From Deltaproteobacteria bacterium RIFOXYA12_FULL_58_15 (GTDB lineage: Bacteria > Myxococcota > XYA12-FULL-58-9), in the NCBI GenBank assembly GCA_001798605.1, contig MGST01000115.1, forward strand, positions 1 through 48,730: 48,730 bases of DNA, given 5' to 3'. The notes beneath the pieces are model-generated. The model was not told the origin of the DNA. It did no database searches and saw only the letters and a list, made by a program, of their open reading frames with translations. The position numbers and the translations under genes are program-made. The stretch's first letter is position 1. Each line of letters opens with the position of its first letter. Positions 34,845 to 43,068 of this stretch are shown here, in pieces.

Positions 34845-36809
34845 CTACGAGCTCGTGAGCACGTTGGTGTTCATGTCGACCTTGGCGACGGAGAGGATCT
34901 CGCCGGTCTCGACACGCACCATCTTGGCAAACAGAGTCGCGCCCTTCTCATGCACTTGGAGCTTGGCAACGATGAGCAGCTCGGCCCCAACCATCTTGCC
35001 GACCCCGACAGTGTTCTCCGCGTCGAAGAGGTCTGAGATCTGTAGCTTCAGCTCCTGTCCGATCTTGCTCATATCTCGCTCAAGCACTTTGAAGGCGCGG
35101 TTACGCGAGGCGGCAAAGATCATCTGCTCGGTGATGTATTCGCCCACGTCTTCGTGACCTTTTTCCGTACCGACGGGTACCACCGCCACCGGGGTGCCAG
35201 GTTTAAGTTGAATCGCGCTGTAGTCGGCGAGTTGACGCAGGACCTCAGCGACCGCGGGGGCCATAACCTTGTCACGCGGGATCTTTTTGTCGTTGGATGT
35301 GGCGACGATCGTGTCATCGAAGTCGCGCGGCACGTCGGTCATATAAGAGATTTCGCGCTTGACGATGCGAACCATCGCTTGGTCGAGGTTTTCGGTTGTG
35401 TAGTTGGAGCCAACATGGTGGCTCGCCTCGCCGACGCCGCCCTCGGAGTTGCCGGCAGAGCCTTGGGTTATGAAGACATATTCGCCCATGGTGTATTGCG
35501 CAATTTGTCGGAAGATGACCTCGCCGTCCCGGCCCAGTCCTCCCGCGCCGACAGTCGCCCACTTGATGCCGCGCCCCAGGGCCTCTTGCATGGCATCCCG
35601 ATAGTTGAATTTCTGATCGTAGTCGGTGTGGGGGATGGCGTCGGAGACGGTGAATCCGAGGCGCAGAGCGTCGCTGCGCCAATCGAGCTTGTGCATGGCG
35701 TCGTCGAGGGCTTCTTGGAGGTCTTCGGGGGTATCGCCACCGCCGTCGGCGTCGAGCTTGTTGAGCACCCGTTGGAAGTCGTCAACGTTCTTGGTGAACT
35801 GGGTCACCTGGGTCACATAGTCATCGCCCCGATCGCGATAGGCGACGAGGCCAAAGCGGACGTCTGGCTTGGTTGGCAGGTTTGAGAGCTGAAAGTGAAT
35901 GGCCTCGAGGGTTTTTTTCAAGCGGGCAATCTGGCTGCCCATGCTGCCGGTGGTGTCGAGGACCACCGCGATATCGACGGGCAGGGGCTTTGGGACCTTG
36001 CGAGCAAAGGGGAAGTGCAGGGCAACTTCGCGCTTCCCGGATCGCGAGAGCTGGCCGGAGCGGGTCTGAGATCCGCAGGTGGCGCGAACGACAAAATCTT
36101 TGGCGTGAGCCTCTGAGCTCGCCGCTGGAAAAAATTGAGTGCGACCATCGGCGTAGGTGACGCTGTGCGACAGCACTTTGCCGCTGGTCGTTTGTACTTC
36201 GACCTTGCAGTTCGGCAGGCTCTTCTCGTTCTCATCGACCAGGCGAATCACCAACCGCTCACTGACGTCGACTGGGTGCACCACCAGGTGTTGGTTTTCA
36301 CCAAGAAAGCTGAGGAAACGATTGTATTGCTTGTTGTCATCATGGCGGCCAGCTTTGATCGAAGGAGCAACAACGGAAGCGCTGCCGCTTCCCTCTGACG
36401 GGCTGCTGCCTTCGTCGTCCCGGCCCCCGGCCACTTTGCCGGCGGTGCGGCTTTCGGTCTCGGTTTTCTTGGCGCGGGGAGGGGCAGGGGGGACAGCTGG
36501 GGCGCGGTCAGCTTTGGTGTCGCCGTCTGCTTCGAGGCCGCCAAAGTCGCGGGCTGTTGCTTCTTCGTCTTCAGCGCTTGGCTCTGCGCTCGGCTCGGCG
36601 CTTCGCCCATCGGTGCTCGCGATTTCTGCCCGATCGTCTGTCGGTACTCCGTCCAATCTTACCGACTCCTCGCTCGGTGCTGCTTCTGGGGCATAGCTGT
36701 TGAGAGTTCCCGAATCGGCGGGGCCGCCAGAAGCAGGGCGGTGCGCTCCGGCGCAGCCAGAAACCATCCACGCGAATACCACCGAACGTGCGATCGCTTG
36801 CCTCATCAT
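34845..36809 (-). CDS. VWA-domain lipoprotein with FlgO/CsgG-like C-terminus
   Basis: 654 residues from the ATG at 36809 (GAGGAG upstream; a GTG lies five codons earlier). The lipobox WMVSGC gives Cys at about residue 19. A long Ser/Ala/Glu/Pro-rich linker runs to about residue 160. Residues about 275-485 are a von Willebrand A domain with the metal site DTTGSMGS (about 285-292) and a GGGDTPED loop. Residues about 530-654 resemble FlgO/CsgG-type outer-membrane proteins: TPVAVVPVG, EDVGEYITEQMIF, FKVLERDMSKI, GKMVGAELLIVAKLQV and RVETGEILSV. The domain combination is unusual. It is probably an outer-membrane lipoprotein that binds a partner through the metal site. Confidence 0.85.
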   Translation of the reverse strand: MMRQAIARSVVFAWMVSGCAGAHRPASGGPADSGTLNSYAPEAAPSEESVRLDGVPTDDRAEIASTDGRSAEPSAEPSAEDEEATARDFGGLEADGDTKADRAPAVPPAPPRAKKTETESRTAGKVAGGRDDEGSSPSEGSGSASVVAPSIKAGRHDDNKQYNRFLSFLGENQHLVVHPVDVSERLVIRLVDENEKSLPNCKVEVQTTSGKVLSHSVTYADGRTQFFPAASSEAHAKDFVVRATCGSQTRSGQLSRSGKREVALHFPFARKVPKPLPVDIAVVLDTTGSMGSQIARLKKTLEAIHFQLSNLPTKPDVRFGLVAYRDRGDDYVTQVTQFTKNVDDFQRVLNKLDADGGGDTPEDLQEALDDAMHKLDWRSDALRLGFTVSDAIPHTDYDQKFNYRDAMQEALGRGIKWATVGAGGLGRDGEVIFRQIAQYTMGEYVFITQGSAGNSEGGVGEASHHVGSNYTTENLDQAMVRIVKREISYMTDVPRDFDDTIVATSNDKKIPRDKVMAPAVAEVLRQLADYSAIQLKPGTPVAVVPVGTEKGHEDVGEYITEQMIFAASRNRAFKVLERDMSKIGQELKLQISDLFDAENTVGVGKMVGAELLIVAKLQVHEKGATLFAKMVRVETGEILSVAKVDMNTNVLTSS

Positions 36810-36945
36810 CCTCTGTCTCCTCACTTTTGGAACTGCCCCTTCCTAACACAGAACCGTCCCGCTCACATCACTCCCACCATTGCCGGGGCAGCGTTTTTGC
36901 TCTAGTTAGTCGGCGCAGCGTACGGAATCGGGAAGGGCAGCGTCT

Positions 36946-38490
36946 ATGACCCAACATTTTGACGTCGCGGTCGTCGGCGGCCAAGCGTCGGGTTTGATCG
37001 CCGCGGCGTTGTTGGCCAAGCGAGGCAGACGCGTGGTTCTTCTTGATCACGGCGAAAACACCACCTACTACCGCCGTCGTGGTTTGCGCCTGCCGTTGAT
37101 TCCGACCCTGGTTCCCGTATTTGAGAACTCGCCGTTCATCAAAAGGGTTCATGACGAGCTCGGTCTTGCACCTGAATTGCGCTCAGCTTCAGAGCCGCTG
37201 GATCCGATCTTCCAGGTGATCATGCCCAAGCATCGCATCGATGTGCGCGCCGACCGTGATGCCCTCCTCGAGGAGATTGGGCACGAGTTTCCCGAGATGG
37301 TCGATCCCGTGGCGAGGTTTTTCACCCAACTGTTTGCTCTCGATAAGGAGATCTCACAGTTTCTTGAGGAGTCGTCACCCCTCCCGCCCTGGGGCATGTG
37401 TGAACAATGGCGGATGCGCGGGATCTTGTCCAAAGCGAAACACCTCGATGCTCCCTTTGAGAGTCGAGACATGCTCGAGGGTATTCCCCCCGACCATCCT
37501 GTGCGTGAGCTCCTCTTGGGGCCTCTTACTTTTTTTGGACACCTTCCGGTCAAGGAGCCGTCAACGCTTCACGCGGTTCGTCTCATCGCTCGTTTCTATC
37601 GTGGAACTCTTGCCTTCGCCGACAGACTCGGCGGGCTTCAGGCTGTCCTGCTCAAGGTGGCGCGCGACACCGGTGTCGAAATTCGCCGTGGCGCTGTTGT
37701 TCGCAGTATCAGCACCCGTGGCAAGAGGCTCCACGAAATCATCGAGGCGGGCAGCAAGATCAGCATCACCGCAGACTATTTTGTTGCGAACACCTTTGGG
37801 CCATTTCAGGAGTTGCTGCCGGCGAATAAGTTGCAGGCACGTTACGCGCAAACTCAACGGGCCAATCATGCCACGGGGAGCCTGTTGGTTCTCAACCTCG
37901 TGGTCCAACAACAGGTCATCCCCAAGGGTATGGCGCAGGCATTGTTTTTGCTCAACGGCCGCCGGCAACCGCGGGATGACGAAGCCACTGACCCCGCTCT
38001 GTTCTTGCGTCGGTATCCCGCCATGCAACGCGAGCCTCGCCCGGTACATACTGCCGATACCCAGGACGACCCCAAGAACGAGGTTCTAAGCATCGCCTGC
38101 CCGGTGGACACCGCCGATGTAGCACGGTCGCCGGAACGTCTTGCCGCGCTCAAACAACAGCTCACCGAGCGAGTAGGGCGGTTGATTCCATTTCTGCGCT
38201 CATTTGTCGTTGATATGTCGTTGCCAGTAGAGACATCGGGGTGGGATGTGGAGACGGATGATGTGATCCGGCGCATTGATCCCTGGTCGTTGCATCCGAT
38301 CTTCGAACCTGCAAAGCGGCCATTGTTCGGGGTTGCCAGTCGACCGACACGGACCGCGTTCAAGAATGCGGTTCACACCGGTCGCGATGTTGCGCCGGGA
38401 CTCGGGCTTGAAGGTGAATACCTGGCCGGGCTCGCCGCAGCCGATGCCCTGGTCCGCATCGCCGGTCGTAATTGGCAAAAACCCAGATAG
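36946..38490 (+). CDS. FAD-dependent oxidoreductase, phytoene-desaturase-like
   Basis: 514 residues; ATG with GAAGGG upstream. The N-terminus is a dinucleotide-binding fold: FDVAVVGGQASGLIAAALLAKRGRRVVLLDHG. The rest fits the amine-oxidase/phytoene-desaturase group: FADRLGGLQAVLLKVARDTGVEIRRGAVVRSI in the middle, and a C-terminal AGLAAADALVRIAG that closes the FAD site. Length and layout are normal. The substrate cannot be named. It is divergent from the VWA lipoprotein and convergent with rpmB. Confidence 0.85.
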   Translation: MTQHFDVAVVGGQASGLIAAALLAKRGRRVVLLDHGENTTYYRRRGLRLPLIPTLVPVFENSPFIKRVHDELGLAPELRSASEPLDPIFQVIMPKHRIDVRADRDALLEEIGHEFPEMVDPVARFFTQLFALDKEISQFLEESSPLPPWGMCEQWRMRGILSKAKHLDAPFESRDMLEGIPPDHPVRELLLGPLTFFGHLPVKEPSTLHAVRLIARFYRGTLAFADRLGGLQAVLLKVARDTGVEIRRGAVVRSISTRGKRLHEIIEAGSKISITADYFVANTFGPFQELLPANKLQARYAQTQRANHATGSLLVLNLVVQQQVIPKGMAQALFLLNGRRQPRDDEATDPALFLRRYPAMQREPRPVHTADTQDDPKNEVLSIACPVDTADVARSPERLAALKQQLTERVGRLIPFLRSFVVDMSLPVETSGWDVETDDVIRRIDPWSLHPIFEPAKRPLFGVASRPTRTAFKNAVHTGRDVAPGLGLEGEYLAGLAAADALVRIAGRNWQKPR

Positions 38491-38543
38491 AGAAACCGAG
38501 GCCGGATCAATTCAAGACACGCTCTCGGGCAGCCGCGGGAAAC

Positions 38544-38729
38544 TCAGGCAGCTTTGGTGACTTTGCCGCTGCGTAGGCAACGGGTGCACACACACACGCG
38601 CTTGACCGTACCATCGACGATCGCGCGAATCTTCTGGATGTTCGGCTCTTGTTTGGTCCGAGTCTTGATATTGGAGTGGGATATTTTGTTACCCACCATG
38701 CGTTTTTTTCCGCAAATGTCACACGTCAT
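38544..38729 (-). CDS. rpmB: Ribosomal protein bL28
   Basis: 61 residues. The ATG is preceded by GGAGGAACAGTC. The start MTCDICGKKRMVGNKISHSNIKT and the two zinc-type pairs CDIC and CTRC show a zinc-binding bL28 (C+ type). It is part of the large ribosomal subunit. The 228 bases upstream, to gatE, hold no other gene. Confidence 0.97.
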   Translation of the reverse strand: MTCDICGKKRMVGNKISHSNIKTRTKQEPNIQKIRAIVDGTVKRVCVCTRCLRSGKVTKAA

Positions 38730-38836
38730 GACTGTTCCTCCAGTCGAAGGCGCGCTTTCTTAGCAGAGTCGGAGCGATTTGCAAACCCCCTCTAGCGCAA
38801 ATCTTTATTGCGCGGAAGAATTGACGACGAACTGGG

Positions 38837-38865
38837 TTGAAATAGCGGCTAGACCCGATTTTACT
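38837..38865 (+). promoter_or_regulatory. Possible promoter for gatE-gatD
   Basis: TTGAAA (38837-38842) and TTTACT (38860-38865) are 17 bases apart, about 93 bases ahead of gatE. The -35 box is good and the -10 box is weak. Confidence 0.3.
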
Positions 38866-38958
38866 GGTGTGCCCCCGCCGGACCAGAGATACTGCCGTCG
38901 GCTCGAGGCCGTCGCCGTGCGGCCTTGGCCCCAACATATGAAGCTCGAGTAATCCAAG

Positions 38959-41013
38959 ATGTCCAATACCTCTGCGGATCCCCGATTCGCCACCGACTTC
39001 AATCCCCGCACTGACCCACCGCTTGATTTTACCGACAAGTCTCTCGGTGAGATGACGGCGGATGACTATCGCGCCCTGGGGTTCATGTGCGGCCTCGAAG
39101 TGCATCAACAGATACTCACGAGAGGAAAACTGTTCTGTCGTTGTCCGGCTGGGAGACGAGCACACGAGCTCGACGCCGAGGTTCTGCGACACATGCGCCC
39201 AACTCTCAGTGAGCTCGGTGAGTACGACGGTACCGCCCTGATGGAGTTCAAGACAAAAAAGGAGATTGTCTATCTTCTCGAGCGCGAATCCGTGTGCACA
39301 TACGAAATCGACGACACACCTCCGTTTGAGATAGACGAAGAGGCGGTCAAGACGAGCATCGAAGTCGCCTCATTGTTCAATCTCAATCTGGTGTCTGAGC
39401 TGCACGTGATGCGCAAGCAGTATCTCGACGGCTCGATTCCCACAGGCTTTCAGCGCACGGCGATGATTGGCCTGTCGGGGTCAATCCCTTTTCGCGTGCC
39501 TGAGCTCGGCGTTGACCGGGAGTTGCGCATCCGCCAGCTCTCGCTTGAAGAGGACTCTTGTCGCGAGGTCTCTGATGTGGGCCACCGCATCACTTTCTGG
39601 ACGGACCGGTTGGGAACACCGTTGACTGAAGCGGTGACCGAGCCCGAGTTGCTAACCCCCCTAGAAGTTTTCGCTGGGGCCCATCTCGTCGCCCGCACCG
39701 CACAGATCACCGGCAAGGTTCGCCGCGGCCCTGGGGCTGCGCGGCAGGATACCAATGTATCGGTAGCAGGTGGGCGCCGCACCGAAATCAAGGGGGTTCA
39801 ACACCACAGTGCGTTGCCGCTCTTGGTTCATGTAGAGGCTTTCCGCCAGCTCAATCTTTTGCGCGTCAAGGCGGAGCTCAAACATCGAGGGGTGCCTTCG
39901 GAGATGCTGCAGCTCCCAGTTAAGGGACTGCCGTGGGAGCTGTCGCCTTTGGTCGCCGATGTCGGAGACGCCTTGCGCGGTGTCGACTTCGGTCCCATCC
40001 GTGATGCTCTCGAGACGGGGCAGACAGTTGCGTGTGTCCGCCTTCCGACGTTCGCCGGTCTGTTGGCGCATACCACTCAGCCTGGGGTCACCTTTGCTCG
40101 TGAGTTTGCCGAGCGGGTTCGTGTGATCTCATGCCTGACAGCTCGTCCTTTCATGATTCACTCCGATGTGAAGGACTACGGCATTTCCTCAACCAAGTGG
40201 CGACAGCTGCGACAGCGGCTCCACGCCAACAAGTGGGACGCGTTGATGGTTGTGTGGGGCCCTACGGCTGATGTCGCCACAGCCGCACGGGAGATCTGTA
40301 ATCGAGCGCAGGACGCGTTGGCCGGCGTTCCAGCAGAGACTCGGCAAGCATTTGTGGATGGCACCACGGGCTTCGAGCGGATTCTACCTGGAGCCGACCG
40401 GATGTATCCCGACACCGACACCCCGCCATTGCGAATTCCAAACCAATGGGTAGCCGACATTCAGAGCGACCTGCCCGAGCGACCATGGAACCGATTGTTG
40501 CGATATGAGGCACTCGGCCTCTCTCCCGCCTTGGCACGCAGTTTGGAACAGGCGTCTTGGTCATTTTTGTTCGATGGTTTGGGGCTCCATGAAGGTGCGT
40601 TGGCACGTCGCGTTGCGTTCGCCTTGGAACGGTGCCTCCCATATTTACGTCGATCGGGTGTGGACCCGTGGCTGCCCGCGGCAATGCGAGTACGACCGCT
40701 CATTGAGGCAGTGGAGAACCAGAGGGTGAGGGTAGAGGCGCTTGAGGCATGTCTTTGCGCCTTGGTGTCCGAGCCCGATGTTCAATCCGACAAGATTCTG
40801 GCTCGCTTCATGATCAAAAAAGACGAGCCCGCCAAGCTCGAGGTCCTCGCCGATCAGATTGGCGAACGTCTTGTGGAAATCGGTGCCAAAGGAGAGGACG
40901 TTGCGTTGCGCTGGGCCATGGGCCAAGTGATGCCACACATGCTGGGGCGAATGTCTCCGGCTGTGGTCGAAGGCAAGCTCAAAGAGGTCTTGGCAGCACG
41001 GAGTCATCCATGA
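38959..41013 (+). CDS. gatE: Archaeal-type Glu-tRNA(Gln) amidotransferase subunit E
   Basis: 684 residues. The ATG at 38959 has only a weak ribosome site; an ATG at 39052 (residue 32) would start nearer to typical GatE proteins. From residue 40: GFMCGLEVHQQILTRGKLFCRC, the GatB/E kinase-like cradle opening, then MEFKTKKEIVY, DDTPPFEI and QYLDGSIPTGFQRT. A GAD-type insertion (about residues 325-430, with RLPTFAGLL) and the motif RMYPDTDTPPLRI mark GatE rather than GatB, which lacks GAD. A helical and YqeY-like tail follows. GatE activates Glu on Glu-tRNA(Gln) and accepts ammonia made by GatD. The stop codon overlaps the gatD start (ATGA). The family is known mainly from archaea. Confidence 0.93.
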   Translation: MSNTSADPRFATDFNPRTDPPLDFTDKSLGEMTADDYRALGFMCGLEVHQQILTRGKLFCRCPAGRRAHELDAEVLRHMRPTLSELGEYDGTALMEFKTKKEIVYLLERESVCTYEIDDTPPFEIDEEAVKTSIEVASLFNLNLVSELHVMRKQYLDGSIPTGFQRTAMIGLSGSIPFRVPELGVDRELRIRQLSLEEDSCREVSDVGHRITFWTDRLGTPLTEAVTEPELLTPLEVFAGAHLVARTAQITGKVRRGPGAARQDTNVSVAGGRRTEIKGVQHHSALPLLVHVEAFRQLNLLRVKAELKHRGVPSEMLQLPVKGLPWELSPLVADVGDALRGVDFGPIRDALETGQTVACVRLPTFAGLLAHTTQPGVTFAREFAERVRVISCLTARPFMIHSDVKDYGISSTKWRQLRQRLHANKWDALMVVWGPTADVATAAREICNRAQDALAGVPAETRQAFVDGTTGFERILPGADRMYPDTDTPPLRIPNQWVADIQSDLPERPWNRLLRYEALGLSPALARSLEQASWSFLFDGLGLHEGALARRVAFALERCLPYLRRSGVDPWLPAAMRVRPLIEAVENQRVRVEALEACLCALVSEPDVQSDKILARFMIKKDEPAKLEVLADQIGERLVEIGAKGEDVALRWAMGQVMPHMLGRMSPAVVEGKLKEVLAARSHP

Positions 41014-42404
41014 GCGACGACAAAGAGCTATACAAGGGTTATCGCGAGCCTTGCCTCGCAATCATGAAGCGGTTCGGTATTACAGTCTGGTCTGAGGTTC
41101 GTGCGCACACGAGCCGAGGCCAGTTTGAAGGTCTGGTTCTGCCACGCTCTGAAACCTCTGACGCTGACCACCTCGTGCTCAAGCTCATCAGTGGTTACAA
41201 CATGGGGATCCGTTACGACACCATCGAGTCCTTAGAGAAAACGGGTTACCGCGAGGCACACTACAAGATTCCGGAGAAGGCGTTCCCCACCGATCCCAGC
41301 AAGCCACGTGTGAAGTTGTTGGGGACCGGAGGAACGATTGCATCGCGTCTCGATTATCGCACCGGTGCGGTGATCCCAGCCTTCAGTCCCGGGGAGCTGT
41401 ATGGCTCAGTTCCGGAGCTCGCGGACATCTGCAATCTCGATACCGACAAGCTCTTCGGGGTGTTCTCTGAGAACATGGGGCCCGAGCAGTACCTGACCCT
41501 CGCCGAGAATGTGGGAGCGGCGATCGCCAAGGGTTACGACGGCGTGGTTATCGGCCATGGCACTGATACCATGCACCACACGGCGGCGGCGCTCTCCTTC
41601 ATGGTTCAGAACCCGCCGGTGCCTGTGATCATGGTGGGAAGCCAGCGCTCGTCGGACCGACCGTCATCTGACGCCGCACAGAATCTCCTCAGCGCGACTT
41701 GGGCCGCTGCCCACGGGCCGATCGCTGAGGTGATGGTCTGTATGTTTGGTCCCACCTCTGACCGTTACAACCTGCTGCACAGAGGTACGAGAGTGCGCAA
41801 GATGCACAGCTCTTATCGCAGCACTTTTCGCACGCTCGGCGATATCCCGTTGGCGATGGTCGAGTGTGGCAAGGTGGAACCGCTCAAGAAAGACTATGCG
41901 CCGCGGCGGGATGACCGCAATGTGACCATCCAGGCTTTCTTCGAAGAGAGGGTCACGCTCCTTTATTACTACCCCAACATGCATCCCGACTTGCTCGAGT
42001 CGATGATCGATCTTGGCTACAAGGGGATCATCATCGCCGGCACCGGGCTCGGCCACGTCAACCGCAAGATCTACCCGGCCCTCGAACATGCAAAGCGCGC
42101 CGGTGTGCAGGTCTACATGACTCTGCAGACCTTGTGGGGATTCGTGCAGATGCATGTCTATGAAACGGGGCGAGAGATTCTCGAGCTGGGGGTGGTGCCC
42201 CTGGCCAACATGCTCCCCGAGGTCGGTTACATCAAGCTTGGTTGGGCCCTAGGGGTTCACCCCAACGATCCAGAAGCAGCGAAGCAGCTCATGATGACAT
42301 CCGTCGCGGGGGAGATGACCAGTCGCGAGCCCCATGACGGGTACCTGATCTTCCAGGGGGGCATTCCCGAGGTGAAAGACTTCCTCGAGCGGGTTTGGCA
42401 GTAG
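41010..42404 (+). CDS. gatD: Archaeal-type Glu-tRNA(Gln) amidotransferase subunit D
   Basis: 464 residues from the ATG at 41010, which overlaps the gatE stop by four bases, so translation is probably coupled. Residues 20-75 are the Tudor/SH3-like N-domain typical of GatD (RGQFEGLVLPR, KLISGYNMGI). From residue 100 it is an asparaginase fold: GTGGTIASRLDYRTGAV (Thr109), GHGTDTMHHTAAAL (Thr185, Asp186) and SQRSSDRPSSDAA; Lys264 in RKMHSS is the likely last active-site residue. GatD releases ammonia from Gln or Asn for GatE. The N-domain and the GatE partner separate it from ordinary asparaginases. It is convergent with ridA. Confidence 0.94.
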   Translation: MSDDKELYKGYREPCLAIMKRFGITVWSEVRAHTSRGQFEGLVLPRSETSDADHLVLKLISGYNMGIRYDTIESLEKTGYREAHYKIPEKAFPTDPSKPRVKLLGTGGTIASRLDYRTGAVIPAFSPGELYGSVPELADICNLDTDKLFGVFSENMGPEQYLTLAENVGAAIAKGYDGVVIGHGTDTMHHTAAALSFMVQNPPVPVIMVGSQRSSDRPSSDAAQNLLSATWAAAHGPIAEVMVCMFGPTSDRYNLLHRGTRVRKMHSSYRSTFRTLGDIPLAMVECGKVEPLKKDYAPRRDDRNVTIQAFFEERVTLLYYYPNMHPDLLESMIDLGYKGIIIAGTGLGHVNRKIYPALEHAKRAGVQVYMTLQTLWGFVQMHVYETGREILELGVVPLANMLPEVGYIKLGWALGVHPNDPEAAKQLMMTSVAGEMTSREPHDGYLIFQGGIPEVKDFLERVWQ

Positions 42405-42426
42405 CCTACGTATTCGCCAAGAACCC

Positions 42427-42879
42427 TCAGCGAAGATCATCGTCCTTGAACATGTCGTCGGCTGAGACGCCCCTTTTGACGGCGATGGCCTCGACCTCGA
42501 CGTCGACTCCCTTGGGAAGGGCTGAGACCTGGACGGCAGCACGTGCCGGTAGCATCTGGCCGACAAACATCTTCTCGTACACCTGATTGACCTTGTCGAA
42601 GTCCCCCAGGTTGGTCATGAAGATGGTGCACTTGACCACCTCATCCATGGAGAACTTGGCGTCGAGGACGATGTTCTTCACGTGGGTCAGGGCGATCTCT
42701 GCCTGCCGCTTGATGTCGCCCTTAAAGACATCGCCACTCGGCACTTCAATCGGGATCTGTCCTGAGACGAACAGCATCTCCCCCGGCTGCTTGACCCGCA
42801 CAGCTTGGGAGTATGGGCCGATGGGTTTTGGAGCCTTGCGTGAGGTGATCATTTCATGAACAGGTGGGCGTCGCGCCAT
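42427..42879 (-). CDS. RidA/YjgF/YER057c family deaminase
   Basis: 150 residues from the ATG at 42879, which has a perfect GGAGGACTTC upstream; the long open frame beyond it is not coding. Signatures are APKPIGPYSQAV, LFVSGQIP, ALTHVKNIV, CTIFMTNLGDF and PARAAVQVSALPKGVDVEVEAIAV, including the conserved Arg of the active site. Family members hydrolyse reactive enamine/imine intermediates from amino acid metabolism. A few residues longer at both ends than the common 125-130. Confidence 0.93.
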   Translation of the reverse strand: MARRPPVHEMITSRKAPKPIGPYSQAVRVKQPGEMLFVSGQIPIEVPSGDVFKGDIKRQAEIALTHVKNIVLDAKFSMDEVVKCTIFMTNLGDFDKVNQVYEKMFVGQMLPARAAVQVSALPKGVDVEVEAIAVKRGVSADDMFKDDDLR

Positions 42880-43068
42880 GAAGTCCTCCAAGTTGCCGCC
42901 GCGACAATGTGCGGTGGCGTTTCCTACCGCTACTGCTTTGGGGATTTCGGCGCAAGCGAGACGCGCAGGGCACACAACACCTTGGCGGCCGAACAGGACG
43001 AGGGCACGCTCGTTCCGAAGAGAGCGACTGGGGTTGCCCTGCACACGGAGCGCTGCCAAAATCGGGGA

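Noticed and set aside
41010..42404. Plain L-asparaginase instead of GatD
   Set aside because: The Tudor-like N-domain, the coupled gatE and the SSDRPSSDAA pattern fit GatD, not a stand-alone asparaginase.
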